Below are positions 35,222-44,850 of a stretch of DNA of 64,000 nucleotides, piece after piece (position 1 is the first letter of the stretch; the number at the start of each line of letters is the position of its first letter). The notes under the pieces are model-generated. The model worked only from the letters and a program-made list of their open reading frames with translations, did not search any database and was not told where the DNA came from. The position numbers were made by a program, and so were the translations under genes. Source of the DNA: Streptococcus oricebi (GTDB lineage: Bacteria > Bacillota > Bacilli > Lactobacillales > Streptococcaceae); contig NZ_PRDG01000005.1 in the NCBI RefSeq assembly GCF_017883985.1, positions 1 to 64,000 of the forward strand, given 5' to 3'.

Positions 35222-35254
35222 AAGAGGTTGGAGACCCTGTCTCAGCCTCTTTTA
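35222..35254 (+). terminator. Terminator of ruvA-tag
   Basis: AAGAGG-TTGGAGA pairs with TCTCAG-CCTCTT around CCCTG and is followed by T residues. Confidence 0.7.
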
Positions 35255-35369
35255 GTCTGTCTTTGCCAGCCAAATTCTCCTCCTTTGATGAAGCAAAGTC
35301 GCTCATCATAAGGTTTTTGAGAGGAAAAGGCCTTATTTTCTTTTGAAACTAAGTTTTTTCCCTTTTTTA

Positions 35370-35396
35370 TGATAAAATAAAGCCAAATTACGAATT
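35370..35396 (+). promoter_or_regulatory. cinA-recA promoters: extended -10 and cin-box
   Basis: TG-A-TAAAAT (35370-35378) is a vegetative extended -10. TACGAATT (35389-35396) matches 7 of 8 bases of the ComX (SigX) cin-box TACGAATA, just before the cinA ribosome site. This gives a basal and a competence-induced start, as known for streptococcal cinA-recA. Confidence 0.65.
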
Positions 35397-35413
35397 TAAA
35401 AATAGGAGTTCTC

Positions 35414-36667
35414 ATGAAAGCAGAAATCATTGCAGTAGGAACAGAAATTTTGACTGGGCAGATTGTCAATACCAATGCCCAGTTTTTATCAGAAAAGTTA
35501 GCTGGGCTGGGTATTGATGTTTATTTTCAAACGGCAGTTGGGGACAACCAAGAGCGGCTCTTGTCGGTCTTACAAATTGCCAAAGATCGTAGCGACTTGG
35601 TGATTTTAACAGGAGGTCTGGGGCCGACCGAGGACGACTTGACCAAGCAGACCCTGGCTCAATTTTTGGGGCGGGAGCTAGTCATAGACCCTAAGGCCCT
35701 GGCCAAGTTAGATGGCTTCTTTGCCAGCCGGCCCGACAGGAGTCGCACACCAAATAATGAGCGGCAGGCCCAAATACTAAAAGGCGCCCTTGCCCTGCAA
35801 AATGCAACCGGACTTGCAGTGGGCGGACTTATCCAAGTTGACCAGGTGACCTATGTCCTCTTGCCTGGGCCTCCGAGCGAGCTCAAGCCCATGGTCAATC
35901 AAGAATTGCTTCCGCTCCTCGTAACTGGTGAGCAGCTCTACTCTAGGGTCTTGCGCTTCTTTGGTATCGGTGAGAGCCAGCTTGTGACCGTCTTGGCTGA
36001 TTTGATTGAAGACCAGACCGATCCAACCCTAGCCCCTTATGCCAAGACAGGCGAAGTGACCCTGCGCCTATCGACCAAGGCTAGCAGTTTGGCTGAGGCC
36101 CAGAAAAAACTGGACCAGCTAGAGGAGGCTATCCTAGCCAAGGCCAACCTGGCAGAGCTTTTCTATGGCTACGGCGATAACTATTCCCTGGCCCAGGCCA
36201 GCTTTGACTTATTGAAAAGCCAAGGCTTGACCCTCACAGCGGCAGAAAGCCTGACGGCAGGCCTCTTTCAAGCGACCTTGGCGGACTTTTCAGGAGCTTC
36301 TAGTGTCTTTAAGGGTGGTTTTGTCACTTACAGCATGGAAGAAAAAAGCAGAATGTTAGCGATCCCTTTGGCTGATTTAGAAAAACATGGGGTGGTTTCT
36401 GCTTTTACGGCTGAAAGAATGGCAGAGCAGGCTCGCAGGTTGACCGAGAGTGACTTGGCGGTGAGCTTGACCGGAGTGGCTGGTCCAGACAGCCTAGAAG
36501 GTCAGCCACCAGGGACGGTCTTTATTGGCCTAGCCAGCCATCAGGGGGTTAGTTCAATCAAGGTCAATATCGCTGGAAGAAGCCGTTCAGATGTGCGTGA
36601 AATTGCTGTTTTACATGCCTTTAATCTGGTGCGAAAAACTTTATTAAAGGCAGGAATTTTGCTATAA
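35414..36667 (+). CDS. cinA: Competence/damage-inducible protein CinA
   Basis: This 417-residue protein has an N-terminal MoaB/MogA-like nucleotide-binding domain ([13 protein letters not shown] near residue 8, [13 protein letters not shown] near 61-73). A C-terminal CinA deamidase domain begins near 270 ([15 protein letters not shown]...GGFVTYS). Family activity includes NMN deamidation and ADP-ribose pyrophosphatase. In streptococci it is a late competence gene co-transcribed with recA, which follows 48 bases downstream. Confidence 0.95.
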   Translation: MKAEIIAVGTEILTGQIVNTNAQFLSEKLAGLGIDVYFQTAVGDNQERLLSVLQIAKDRSDLVILTGGLGPTEDDLTKQTLAQFLGRELVIDPKALAKLDGFFASRPDRSRTPNNERQAQILKGALALQNATGLAVGGLIQVDQVTYVLLPGPPSELKPMVNQELLPLLVTGEQLYSRVLRFFGIGESQLVTVLADLIEDQTDPTLAPYAKTGEVTLRLSTKASSLAEAQKKLDQLEEAILAKANLAELFYGYGDNYSLAQASFDLLKSQGLTLTAAESLTAGLFQATLADFSGASSVFKGGFVTYSMEEKSRMLAIPLADLEKHGVVSAFTAERMAEQARRLTESDLAVSLTGVAGPDSLEGQPPGTVFIGLASHQGVSSIKVNIAGRSRSDVREIAVLHAFNLVRKTLLKAGILL

Positions 36668-36715
36668 TAGTGAAAGTGTCAATCGGCAATCTTTTTATAA
36701 CAATAGGAGAAAGAA

Positions 36716-37849
36716 ATGGCTAAAAAACAAAAGAAATTAGACGAAATTAGCAAAAAATTTGGGGATGAGCGCCAAAAAGCTCTGGATAATGCCCTAAAAA
36801 CAATCGAAAAAGACTTTGGTAAGGGAGCCATCATGCGCCTTGGCGAGCGAGCTGAACAGAAGGTTCAGGTCATGAGTTCAGGTAGTTTGGCCCTTGATAT
36901 CGCCTTGGGAGCTGGAGGCTATCCTAAGGGACGGATTATTGAAATCTACGGACCAGAAAGTTCAGGTAAGACGACAGTAGCCCTGCATGCGGTAGCCCAG
37001 GCCCAAAAAGAAGGGGGTATTGCAGCCTTTATCGATGCAGAGCATGCCCTGGATCCTGCCTATGCGGCAGCTCTGGGAGTTAATATTGATGAATTACTCC
37101 TGTCTCAGCCAGACTCTGGTGAGCAGGGTCTTGAAATCGCTGGAAAATTGATTGACTCAGGGGCAGTGGACCTGGTAGTTGTGGACTCAGTGGCAGCACT
37201 TGTTCCGCGTGCTGAAATTGATGGTGATATCGGAGATAGTCATGTTGGTCTGCAAGCCCGTATGATGAGCCAGGCCATGCGTAAATTGTCAGCCTCTATC
37301 AATAAAACCAAGACCATCGCTATCTTTATCAACCAACTACGGGAAAAGGTTGGTGTTATGTTTGGAAACCCAGAAACCACACCAGGTGGACGGGCGCTCA
37401 AGTTCTATGCCTCTGTCCGCTTAGATGTTCGGGGCAATACCCAAATCAAGGGAACAGGTGAGGCCAAGGATACCAATGTTGGTAAGGAAACCAAGATTAA
37501 GGTCGTCAAAAATAAGGTGGCGCCACCCTTTAAGGAAGCCTTTGTTGAGATTATGTACGGTGAAGGAATTTCTAAGACTGGGGAATTGATTAAGATTGCG
37601 ACTGACCTAGACATCATTCAAAAGGCCGGTGCCTGGTATTCTTATCAGAATGAAAAGATTGGTCAAGGGTCAGAGAATGCTAAGAAATACCTGGCAGACC
37701 ATCCAGAGGTCTTTGAAGAAATCGACCAGCAAGTGCGGATTAAGTACGGCTTGATTGAAGCCGACCAAGCCGAGCTACCGGCTGAGGAAGCCAAGGAAGA
37801 AATCGAAGCAGTGACACTGGACTTGGATGCCATTGAAATCGAAGATTAG
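36716..37849 (+). CDS. recA: Recombinase RecA
   Basis: This 377-residue strand-exchange protein serves homologous recombination, transformation and the DNA damage response. Walker A is GPESSGKT near residue 79. The family signature [13 protein letters not shown] is near 225-237, and a Glu/Asp-rich C-terminal tail is present. Ribosome site AGGAGAAAG. It is the second gene of the cinA operon and ends in a strong terminator. Confidence 0.98.
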   Translation: MAKKQKKLDEISKKFGDERQKALDNALKTIEKDFGKGAIMRLGERAEQKVQVMSSGSLALDIALGAGGYPKGRIIEIYGPESSGKTTVALHAVAQAQKEGGIAAFIDAEHALDPAYAAALGVNIDELLLSQPDSGEQGLEIAGKLIDSGAVDLVVVDSVAALVPRAEIDGDIGDSHVGLQARMMSQAMRKLSASINKTKTIAIFINQLREKVGVMFGNPETTPGGRALKFYASVRLDVRGNTQIKGTGEAKDTNVGKETKIKVVKNKVAPPFKEAFVEIMYGEGISKTGELIKIATDLDIIQKAGAWYSYQNEKIGQGSENAKKYLADHPEVFEEIDQQVRIKYGLIEADQAELPAEEAKEEIEAVTLDLDAIEIED

Positions 37850-37904
37850 TCAAGATAGGCTGGATCTGCCTCCGTATTACTAGGTGGCTCGCTAGCTAGT
37901 GGCT

Positions 37905-37935
37905 AGGCCTGGGTCAGCTGACCCAGGCCTTTTTT
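37905..37935 (+). terminator. recA terminator
   Basis: A perfect palindrome from 37905 to 37930 (AGGCCTGGGTCAG and its complement, without a spacer) is followed by six T residues. Confidence 0.9.
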
Positions 37936-38370
37936 GGAGCTTGTGAATAAAGTAAGCAAAGCTTATCACAAAAAAACTTAAAAGGAATAGTTCGTCAGCT
38001 TTCTTGTCTCTAGGCTGACGTTTAAACAGTTCACTGGACTGTGTAAGGTTGCGGATGAAACAAGCAAAGCTTGTTTCAAAATCCGAAGCCGGTAAAGGCG
38101 AACGAAGTCTCAAGGCATTCGATGAATGACTGGAAAGAAGGAAAAGACCGGAAGCTGTTAGCTTGCAGGAAAGCAAGCGTAAAGCGAAAGGATCTTTGAC
38201 GCGGCTAGCGCGTCTAGTGCATAAACCGAATGTGTTTCAGAAGCCAAAGACTTTTGTCTCGACCTCTTTTTAGATTTTAGACAGATGACAGATAAGTATC
38301 TAAAAATGTCATTTTATCCAGAAAAATTGGGCATCTTGGGACCATTGGAACAGAAATTTTGTAAAATAGG
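37936..38370. repeat. Gene-free region with intergenic repeat B
   Basis: No gene is supported between recA and spx. The core at 38047-38110 contains GGTTGCGGATGAA, AACAAGCAAAGCTTGTTTCA (a near palindrome) and CCGGTAAAGGCGAACG. These blocks recur at 31306-31333 and, on the opposite strand, at 51025-51107. A minus-strand open frame across it has no ribosome site and follows the repeat, so it is not called. Confidence 0.5.
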
Positions 38371-38400
38371 TCGCAAGACCGATGGTTTTTGTGGTATAAT
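38371..38400 (+). promoter_or_regulatory. spx promoter
   Basis: TCGCAA (38371-38376), 18 bases, and TATAAT (38395-38400) with a TG extension form the promoter. The leader then contains the hairpin ACGATA-TTAG-TATCGT just downstream. Confidence 0.7.
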
Positions 38401-38446
38401 ATACTACGATATTAGTATCGTATCGTGTGGCGAAAGGAGTACTTAC

Positions 38447-38845
38447 ATGATTACAATTTATACAGTCTCAAGTTGCACTAGCTGTAAAAAAGCAAAAACT
38501 TGGCTTAACGCCCATCAATTAACCTATAGAGAACAAAACCTTGGTAAAGAAGGAATCACAAAGGAAGAAATTTTAGATATTTTAACAAAGACAGAAAACG
38601 GTGTTGCCAGCATTGTTTCCTCAAAAAATCGCTATGCCAAAGGACTTGGTGTGGATATTGAGGATCTCAGTGTCAATGAGGTCATCGATATTATTATGGA
38701 AACACCTCGGATTTTGAAGAGTCCGATTTTGGTAGATGATAAGCGTCTCCAGGTCGGCTACAAGGAGGACGATATTCGGGCCTTCTTACCTCGTTCTGTC
38801 CGCAATGTTGAAAATGCAGAGGCTCGCCTACGTGCAGCCCTATAA
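38447..38845 (+). CDS. spx: Spx-family RNA polymerase-binding regulator
   Basis: This 132-residue ArsC-like protein binds the RNA polymerase alpha subunit and redirects transcription under oxidative stress. The redox switch CTSC is at residues 10-13 of MITIYTVSSCTSCKKAK. The Spx-typical RSVRNVENAEARLRA stretch ends the protein. The start at 38447 follows GAAAGGAG; an open frame upstream reaches 38285 but spans the promoter and is not translated. It is monocistronic with its own terminator. Confidence 0.95.
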   Translation: MITIYTVSSCTSCKKAKTWLNAHQLTYREQNLGKEGITKEEILDILTKTENGVASIVSSKNRYAKGLGVDIEDLSVNEVIDIIMETPRILKSPILVDDKRLQVGYKEDDIRAFLPRSVRNVENAEARLRAAL

Positions 38846-38871
38846 GAGAGAGCTTGACTCTCTCTTTTTTT
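38845..38871 (+). terminator. spx terminator
   Basis: AGAGAGAG and CTCTCTCT pair around CTTGA and are followed by seven T residues. Confidence 0.85.
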
Positions 38872-39080
38872 GTTTTTGTATTAAATTCTGTCCTTTTCAA
38901 GCCTGAAGGTGAGTGTTTAAGGTCTGGACCTAGGCCCGAAAAGTCAGGTAGTTTGGAGCTTCTTTTGGTCTTTCTTCCTAGGGAATTTCTGTTGCCCCTA
39001 GTCCTTCTACTCCCACTCGCAGATCTAGGTCTCTAGGCTCTGACTAGGGGCTTAGGGGCATTGTTTGCGGAAGTTGAGGA
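38872..39080. other. Gene-free stretch between spx and the next promoter
   Basis: Nothing convincing is seen here. A plus-strand open frame from 38854 begins inside the spx terminator and has no ribosome site. Short CTAGG-rich strings recur, but they are too short to call a repeat. Confidence 0.5.
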
Positions 39081-39108
39081 TTGACAAGTTGGGTGAGTGT
39101 GGTACAAT
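39081..39108 (+). promoter_or_regulatory. Promoter of the SP0191-like lipoprotein gene
   Basis: TTGACA (39081-39086), 16 bases, and TACAAT (39103-39108) with a TG extension form the promoter. The leader to the start codon is about 85 bases. Confidence 0.75.
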
Positions 39109-39200
39109 AGCGGTATAGATACCTTGGAGACATCAGGCCCAAAGCCAGTAGCTGACAACTTCTGGCTAGCTCTGATTTTTCCGAGCTTAAGGAGGCCAGC

Positions 39201-39767
39201 ATGAAAAAAATATTACCACTAGCCTTGGCTCTGGTCTTACTGGGAGCTTGTGGTCCAAAAAAAGAGACCAAGACAGACGATAATAAGGAAACCCTGCCTA
39301 GCTCTTTACCCATCCTGTCTCAGTCTGACTCGTCTAAGGAGAGCAAGAGGGTAAAACTGGCCTTTCCCAAGGGAGAGGGAACTAGCCAGCAGAGCCAGAT
39401 TATCGACTATCAAGGGGACCAGTTTTTAGCCCTAACCATGGAAGATCTCAGTCCTCTGACTGCCGAATTGCAGGAGGCAGTCCAGCAATTTGGGGCAGAA
39501 GAAACGCAGAAGATGCTCAATGAATCCTTTGCTCAAGACGAGGCTAATAAGGCCCTGCGGGATTTGGCTGGTTTTAGTCTGACCTATGAAATTGTGGACA
39601 ATCAGCTCAAGAGAAGTAGCCACTATGATTTTAAAAAGCTCAATTTGGAGCAGGCAGAGGCCATTCCAGTCCTCAAATCGGCTGGTTTGAAGGAGTTGGT
39701 CAAGCTAAAACCGACCGACTATATCGAGCGGCAAAAGCAAAATGGGGCTATTGAGGTGGCTGACTAG
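39201..39767 (+). CDS. Putative lipoprotein, SP0191-like
   Basis: This 188-residue secreted lipoprotein has a signal peptide with lipobox LLGAC and Cys17. A charged, Ser-rich linker spans residues 20-52, then a globular domain of about 130 residues follows. Its position directly before ireB-ruvX matches the pneumococcal lipoprotein of that location. Function unknown. It has its own promoter and an AAGGAGG ribosome site. Confidence 0.83.
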   Translation: MKKILPLALALVLLGACGPKKETKTDDNKETLPSSLPILSQSDSSKESKRVKLAFPKGEGTSQQSQIIDYQGDQFLALTMEDLSPLTAELQEAVQQFGAEETQKMLNESFAQDEANKALRDLAGFSLTYEIVDNQLKRSSHYDFKKLNLEQAEAIPVLKSAGLKELVKLKPTDYIERQKQNGAIEVAD

Positions 39768-39847
39768 ACTAATAGTTACTGCTAGAAAGCTTCTTGGACA
39801 AGAGGGAGAAGAAAGCTAAAAATTAGCTGCTTTTCAGCCTTATTTAA

Positions 39848-39876
39848 TTGAGAAAAGGGCTGAAATATGCTATAAT
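39848..39876 (+). promoter_or_regulatory. Promoter of the ireB-ruvX operon
   Basis: TTGAGA (39848-39853), 17 bases, and TATAAT (39871-39876) with a TG extension form the promoter. A hairpin (TTTCAGCC...GGCTGAAA) overlaps the spacer. Confidence 0.8.
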
Positions 39877-39908
39877 AATAAGTATTCTAAATGAAAGAGG
39901 GTGTAGTT

Positions 39909-40175
39909 GTGGGATTTACAGATGAAACCGTACGCTTTAATCTTGATGATTCAAATAAGAAAGAAATTAGCGAGACCTTGACAGATGTTTATAAGTCACT
40001 CAATGAAAAAGGCTATAATCCAATCAATCAAATCGTAGGATACGTACTCAGTGGAGATCCTGCGTATGTGCCTCGTTATAATAATGCTCGCAATCAAATT
40101 CGTAAATATGAACGTGATGAGATTGTCGAAGAATTGGTTCGTTATTATCTGAAAGGGCAAGGCATCGATCTCTAA
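39909..40175 (+). CDS. ireB: IreB-family regulatory phosphoprotein
   Basis: This 88-residue small cytosolic protein is nearly invariant in Firmicutes. IreB is a substrate of the Ser/Thr kinase IreK in enterococci and affects cephalosporin resistance. The start is taken as GTG at 39909, giving [10 protein letters not shown], because AAGAGGG lies before it and the conserved protein begins there. An ATG six codons upstream would add non-conserved residues. Its stop codon overlaps the ruvX start by one base. Confidence 0.9.
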   Translation: MGFTDETVRFNLDDSNKKEISETLTDVYKSLNEKGYNPINQIVGYVLSGDPAYVPRYNNARNQIRKYERDEIVEELVRYYLKGQGIDL

Positions 40176-40594
40176 TGAGAATTATGGGACTAGATGTCGG
40201 CTCCAAGACAGTGGGTGTGGCCCTTAGTGATCCTTTGGGCTTCACAGCCCAGGGGCTAGAAATTATTCCGATTGATGAGGAAAAAGGGGAATTTGGATTT
40301 GAGCGCTTGAAGGAGCTGGTTAAGGACTATCAGGTAGACCGCTTTGTGGTGGGCTTGCCTAAGAATATGAATAATACCAGCGGACCTCGGGTAGAGGCTA
40401 GTCAGGCCTATGGTCAGCGGCTCCAGGAAATCTTTCAGTTGCCGGTGGACTATCAGGATGAGCGCTTGACGACAGTAGCTGCTGAGCGCATGCTGATTGA
40501 GCAGGCTGATGTTAGCCGGAGCAAGCGTAAAAAAGTGATTGACAAGTTAGCAGCCCAGCTGATTTTACAAAACTATTTGGATCGTAACTTTTAA
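40175..40594 (+). CDS. ruvX: RuvX/YqgF-family RNase H-fold nuclease
   Basis: This 139-residue protein has the YqgF RNase H fold: [19 protein letters not shown] with the first catalytic Asp at residue 7, then [14 protein letters not shown] near 66-79 and DERLTT near 105. Family members process 16S rRNA precursors or resolve Holliday junctions. It is coupled to ireB and 16 bases before the DUF1292 gene. Confidence 0.93.
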   Translation: MRIMGLDVGSKTVGVALSDPLGFTAQGLEIIPIDEEKGEFGFERLKELVKDYQVDRFVVGLPKNMNNTSGPRVEASQAYGQRLQEIFQLPVDYQDERLTTVAAERMLIEQADVSRSKRKKVIDKLAAQLILQNYLDRNF

Positions 40595-40610
40595 AGATAA
40601 AGGAGAAAAA

Positions 40611-40925
40611 ATGGCAGAGCAACATAAGCATGATCATCAGGAAGAGAGGGAATTGATTACCTTGGTAGATGACCAAGGCAATGAAACCCTATTTGAGATT
40701 CTTTTGACGATTGATGCCAAGGAAGAATTTGGGAAGAACTATGTCCTTCTCATTCCGGCTAATGTAGAGGAAGATGAAAACGGTGAGGTCGAAATTCAGG
40801 CCTACTCCTTTACTGAAAATGAGGACGGAACCGAGGGAGACCTTCAACCAATTCCAGAAGATGCCAATGCAGAATGGGATATGATTGAAGAAGTCTTTAA
40901 TAGCTTTATGGAAGAAGCTGAATAA
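40611..40925 (+). CDS. DUF1292 family protein
   Basis: This 104-residue, highly acidic cytosolic protein has the DUF1292 pattern ([22 protein letters not shown] near residues 14-35) and an acidic tail. Its function is unknown. It forms the conserved three-gene unit ireB-ruvX-DUF1292 and is followed by a terminator. Confidence 0.9.
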   Translation: MAEQHKHDHQEERELITLVDDQGNETLFEILLTIDAKEEFGKNYVLLIPANVEEDENGEVEIQAYSFTENEDGTEGDLQPIPEDANAEWDMIEEVFNSFMEEAE

Positions 40926-40934
40926 AAGGTCTTT

Positions 40935-40969
40935 AAGGAGGCTAGGACTTAGAGTCCTGGCCTCCTTTT
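40935..40969 (+). terminator. Terminator of the ireB-ruvX-DUF1292 operon
   Basis: AAGGAGGC-AGGAC pairs with GTCCT-GCCTCCTT around TTAGA and is followed by T residues. Confidence 0.85.
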
Positions 40970-41058
40970 AGGTTTCATTCTTGGTCCAAGGCAAAGTGGC
41001 TTCTTTTGCTGGGGCCCTTTTGATTGTAGTTAAGAAGTAAGGATATAAAGGAAAGTAG

Positions 41059-42297
41059 ATGACAAGGACAGTAGAGTGGTTGGATTCACGAATCGGTTTA
41101 AATTTTCGGCCAGGTTTGGAGCGGATGGAACGGGCAGTGGCCTTTTTCAAGCAGCCCCAGGAGCAGTATCCCATTATCCATGTTACAGGGACCAATGGCA
41201 AGGGCTCGACCATTGCTTTTTTAAGCAGTCTCTTTCAGGCTCATGGAAAAAAGGTAGGAACCTTCACCTCGCCCCATATTGTCAAGATTCAGGATCGGAT
41301 TGCGATTAACGGCCAACCGATTTCCGACCAGGACTTTGAGCGCCTGGCTAGTCGCTTGGCCGACCTAGAAGAAAGTATCTTGGGAGAAGATAAATTTTCC
41401 TACTTTGAGATTTTGTGCTTGCTTGCCTTTTTATATTTTGCCCAAGAAGGGGTGGAACTAGCCCTGATTGAGGTCGGAATTGGTGGGCTTTTAGACACAA
41501 CCAATGTGGTGACAGGCGAGCTCGCCCTAATCAGCTCTGTTGGTCTGGACCATCAGGAGACCTTGGGCTCTAGTCTGGCTGCCATAGCCGAGCAGAAGGC
41601 TGGAATTTTCAAGCCTGGTAAAAAGGCCCTGATAGGGCCCCTGGCTGAAGAGGCAGAACTGGTTTGCCAGAAAAGGGCAGAAGACTTGGGTATTCCTCTC
41701 TATCAGTATGGGGAAGATTTTAGCCTGATAGAGGGGGCTTTTGTCAGTCGAGATTATATGTTTGACCATTTGAGTCTGGGCCTTGTGGGTGCTCATCAAG
41801 AGGAGAATGCCGCCCTGGCTCTGGCCGCCTTTTGCCTCTTTATGGAGGAGCGGGAGTGGCCGATTTCGGCTTCGGCACTTAGGACAGCCTTGGAGCAAAC
41901 TCGCTGGGCTGGTCGCTTGGAGGAGGTCAAACCTCGGATTTACTTGGACGGGGCCCATAATCTGGCTGCCCTAAAGCGCTTGGTGGACTTTATCCAGGAG
42001 CAAAAGGTCGATCAGGTGGAAATCTTGTTTGGAGCCTTGAAAAGAAAGGACTATCAGGCTATGCTGACCTATCTCAAGCAGGAATTGCCAGCAGCCAGGC
42101 TGACAGTGACTAGTTTTGCCTATGGGGAGGCCTTAGAGGAGGCAGATGTGGCGGGGCTTGCCTATAGGCCTGATTATCTAGCCTATATTCAAGATTTTCA
42201 AGAAAAAAAAGAGCAAACCTCACTGCTCTTTGTGACCGGCTCGCTCTACTTTATTTCCGAGGTTCGCCAAGCCCTGCTGGCGGATGGCCATAGCTAA
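41059..42297 (+). CDS. folC: Folylpolyglutamate/dihydrofolate synthase
   Basis: This 412-residue Mur-ligase-type enzyme adds glutamate to folates. The ATP loop is HVTGTNGKGST near residues 41-51. GIGGLLDTTNVV lies near 142, and the substrate-binding YLDGAHNLAALK near 295. The ribosome site is AAAGGAAAG. The downstream lipoprotein has its own promoter, so folC is probably monocistronic. Confidence 0.95.
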   Translation: MTRTVEWLDSRIGLNFRPGLERMERAVAFFKQPQEQYPIIHVTGTNGKGSTIAFLSSLFQAHGKKVGTFTSPHIVKIQDRIAINGQPISDQDFERLASRLADLEESILGEDKFSYFEILCLLAFLYFAQEGVELALIEVGIGGLLDTTNVVTGELALISSVGLDHQETLGSSLAAIAEQKAGIFKPGKKALIGPLAEEAELVCQKRAEDLGIPLYQYGEDFSLIEGAFVSRDYMFDHLSLGLVGAHQEENAALALAAFCLFMEEREWPISASALRTALEQTRWAGRLEEVKPRIYLDGAHNLAALKRLVDFIQEQKVDQVEILFGALKRKDYQAMLTYLKQELPAARLTVTSFAYGEALEEADVAGLAYRPDYLAYIQDFQEKKEQTSLLFVTGSLYFISEVRQALLADGHS

Positions 42298-42301
42298 TTT
42301 G

Positions 42302-42330
42302 TTTACGGTTTCAAGTTTCTCTGGTATAAT
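42302..42330 (+). promoter_or_regulatory. Promoter of the SP0198-like lipoprotein gene
   Basis: TTTACG (42302-42307), 17 bases, and TATAAT (42325-42330) with a TG extension form the promoter. Confidence 0.7.
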
Positions 42331-42359
42331 ATACTTAGAAAAGGAAAGGAGCTAAAACC

Positions 42360-42830
42360 ATGAAAAAAATAGAAAAACTATCTCTAATAGTAGCCTCGCT
42401 GGGGGTCTGCCTACTCTTGATAGCCTGTGGAAATTCCAAGCAAGACTCTTCCAGTTCCTCCCAAGCGAGCAGCAGTCAAGCTAGCTCTGCTAGTTCTAGT
42501 AGCGCCAGCTCCAGCAGCTCCCAAACTAGCTCTGCTAATACGAGCAGTTCTTCTTCGGTGGCAGCTCCCTCAGATTTGGACGGGACCTATAAGGCTAGCC
42601 ATGAAGGGGATGACTTAACCCTGACGCTTTCTGGCAACAAGGGAAGTTTGACCAAGATTGAAAGGGACGGGGAGCAGGAAATTGAGCAGGTGGAAGTTGA
42701 TCCTAATAACCAGACCATGATTATTGGAGATGACGTCAAGCGCTATTATGTTAATGGCAACCAACTGACCATTGAGGACCGCGATCAGGAATTGGACGAC
42801 GACGATACAGTGGTTTATACCAAGCAATAA
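42360..42830 (+). CDS. Putative lipoprotein with Ser-rich linker, SP0198-like
   Basis: This 156-residue surface lipoprotein has a signal peptide with lipobox LLIAC and Cys23. A linker of about 45 residues is made almost only of Ser, Ala, Gln and Thr (about 28-72). A compact C-terminal domain follows (DLDGTYKASHEGDDLTLTL...). The position between folC and cls is the same as in pneumococcus. Ligand and function are unknown. The linker is coded by repetitive AGC/TCC-type codons, which could make its length variable between strains. Confidence 0.85.
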   Translation: MKKIEKLSLIVASLGVCLLLIACGNSKQDSSSSSQASSSQASSASSSSASSSSSQTSSANTSSSSSVAAPSDLDGTYKASHEGDDLTLTLSGNKGSLTKIERDGEQEIEQVEVDPNNQTMIIGDDVKRYYVNGNQLTIEDRDQELDDDDTVVYTKQ

Positions 42831-42861
42831 AAAGGAAGGGGGGATAGCCTCCCTTTTTTAA
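42829..42861 (+). terminator. Terminator of the SP0198-like gene
   Basis: AAAAAGGAAGG pairs imperfectly with CCTCCCTTTTTT around GGGGATAG. Confidence 0.6.
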
Positions 42862-42980
42862 TAGTAAAAAACTTTAGTTAGGGAGCCTGCCTCTTAAAAG
42901 AGGTCCAGTCCTTTCAGCCAATCCTAGGGGGCTAAAGGGGAGGCTGGCTAGTTCCTTAGGTCCCGCTTTTCTCTAGGGGC

Positions 42981-43009
42981 TTGATTTATTAGGGAAGGGT
43001 CGCTATACT
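42981..43009 (+). promoter_or_regulatory. cls promoter
   Basis: TTGATT (42981-42986), 17 bases, TATACT (43004-43009). Confidence 0.7.
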
Positions 43010-43037
43010 AGAAGTAATAAAAATAAGGAGGAGTCCT

Positions 43038-44567
43038 GTGAGAAAATTCCAGCTCTTGATGTCAAAATATGGTTTCAGTCTCATTATCATGATTTTAGAA
43101 TTGGGCTTTGTTTTTGGGCTTTTCTTTTATCTGGGGCAGGTTAACCAGGACTTGTGGATTGTCTTTGTCTTTATCCTGACGGTGGCTACGATTTTCTCCA
43201 TTGTCAATCGCTCCATGACTCCTGAAAGCAAGGTAACCTGGCTTTTGATTGCCTTTGTACCGGTGGTCGGCTCTCTGATTTATCTGATGTTTGGGGAGCG
43301 GCGCCTGTCCAAGAAGGAGATGAAGCAGCTGGAAAAGATGGACTCCATGAAGTTTCGGGAGGACAATAGTTATGAACTGAGACTAAGGCTCAAGGAGCAA
43401 GATAAGTCGGTCTATGGAATTATCAAGTCGCTCTTGAGCATGGACCATAATGCAGATATTTATGATGGGACGTCCTCGCGCTACTTTGCCCTGGGAGAGG
43501 ACATGTATGAGGCCCTGCTCGCGGACTTAAAGACGGCCCAAAAATTTATCTTTCTAGAATACTATATCATTGAAGAGGGCAAGATGTGGAATAGTATTTT
43601 AGCTATTCTGAAAGAAAAGGTGGCCCAGGGGGTCGAGGTCAAGCTCCTCTATGATGATATCGGCTGTATGGCTACCCTGCCAGGCAACTATACTCGTAAG
43701 CTCCAGGCTCTGGGCATTGATGCCCATAAGTTTAACAAGGTGATTCCTCGAATGACGGTGGCCTATAATAATCGAGACCACCGGAAAATCTTGGTTATCG
43801 ACGGGCAGATTGCCTATACGGGGGGAATCAATCTGGCTGATGAATACATCAACCACATCCAACGTTTCGGCCACTGGAAAGACGGGGGAGTCCGGCTGAA
43901 TGGACGGGCGGTCAAGGCCTTTACTCGTTTGTTTCTGATGAACTGGTACATCAATCAGGGAGAAATTAGTGATTTTGACCAGTACCATCTGGACAATATG
44001 GCGGTTGAGGGGGCTGGTGGCCTCTATGTTCCCTATGGGAGTGGGCCCAAGCCCATGTATAAGGCCCAGGTCGGCAAAAATGTCTATCAAAATATCATCA
44101 GTCAGGCTACTGACTATGTCTATATCACCACTCCCTATCTAATTATCGGTTATGATTTGACCGAAGATATCAAAAATGCGGCCATGCGGGGAGTAGATGT
44201 GCGAATCTTGACCCCCTTTATCCCAGATAAGCGCCTCATCCAGCTAGTTACTCGGGGGGCCTATCGGGATTTGATGGAGGCTGGAGTCAAGATTTATGAG
44301 TACCAGCCGGGCTTTGTCCATAGTAAAAATCTAATCGCTGATGATGAATTGGCTGTGGTTGGGACCATAAATTTTGACTACCGCAGCCTGGTCCATCACT
44401 ATGAAAATGCTGTTTTAATGTATCAGACGCCATCATTAAAGGAAATTAAAGAGGATTTTGAAGCCATGTTTAGGGTCTCTCAGGAAATTCATGAGGGGGC
44501 CATAAAAAACACCTGGTACCAACGCCTCCTAAAAGAGATAGTCCAGTTGTTTGCACCCATGTTATAG
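43038..44567 (+). CDS. cls: Cardiolipin synthase
   Basis: This 509-residue membrane phospholipase-D-type enzyme makes cardiolipin from phosphatidylglycerol. Two N-terminal membrane segments and a third near residue 65 are visible. The two HKD motifs are DHRKILVIDGQIAYTGGIN near residue 250 and HSKNLIADDELAVVGTINFD near 430. The start codon is GTG behind AAGGAGG. It is monocistronic, with promoter and terminator both visible. Confidence 0.94.
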   Translation: MRKFQLLMSKYGFSLIIMILELGFVFGLFFYLGQVNQDLWIVFVFILTVATIFSIVNRSMTPESKVTWLLIAFVPVVGSLIYLMFGERRLSKKEMKQLEKMDSMKFREDNSYELRLRLKEQDKSVYGIIKSLLSMDHNADIYDGTSSRYFALGEDMYEALLADLKTAQKFIFLEYYIIEEGKMWNSILAILKEKVAQGVEVKLLYDDIGCMATLPGNYTRKLQALGIDAHKFNKVIPRMTVAYNNRDHRKILVIDGQIAYTGGINLADEYINHIQRFGHWKDGGVRLNGRAVKAFTRLFLMNWYINQGEISDFDQYHLDNMAVEGAGGLYVPYGSGPKPMYKAQVGKNVYQNIISQATDYVYITTPYLIIGYDLTEDIKNAAMRGVDVRILTPFIPDKRLIQLVTRGAYRDLMEAGVKIYEYQPGFVHSKNLIADDELAVVGTINFDYRSLVHHYENAVLMYQTPSLKEIKEDFEAMFRVSQEIHEGAIKNTWYQRLLKEIVQLFAPML

Positions 44568-44601
44568 GGAGACCAAGATATAAAGGTCCGCTGGCTGGAC
44601 C

Positions 44602-44625
44602 AAGAGCCCTCGGGCTCTTTTTTTA
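44602..44625 (+). terminator. cls terminator
   Basis: AAGAGCCC and GGGCTCTT pair around TC and are followed by T residues. Confidence 0.9.
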
Positions 44626-44821
44626 GTCAGAAAATCGTTTTTTTGACAGTGATTTTAGCTCTTAGATAGTTTATAGGTTTTTCTGATAATGTTTGGGGAG
44701 GGCAAGACCTTTCTGCTGGAAGTTTCAATGGTGGAGAAAATTTTCTCATAGAACTATCCCACCTTTTGCTCCACCCAGGCTCTACTAGTTGCTGGTTCTT
44801 GAGGCTAGTTTTGGCTGGTTT

Positions 44822-44829
44822 TACGAATA
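44822..44829 (+). promoter_or_regulatory. Perfect ComX cin-box of ccs4
   Basis: TACGAATA matches all 8 bases of the streptococcal SigX/ComX -10-like cin-box and is preceded by a T-rich patch. It lies 21 bases before the 41-codon gene. The upstream stretch 44626-44821 contains no gene. Confidence 0.8.
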
Positions 44830-44850
44830 ATTAAGGTAGAGGAGGTGGCT

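Noticed and set aside
37892..38176. 94-codon minus-strand frame after recA
   Set aside because: It lies across the recA terminator and an intergenic repeat, with no ribosome site and no recognisable protein.
38285..38446. 54-codon upstream extension of spx
   Set aside because: It covers the spx promoter; Spx proteins begin at MITIYT with a good ribosome site at 38447.
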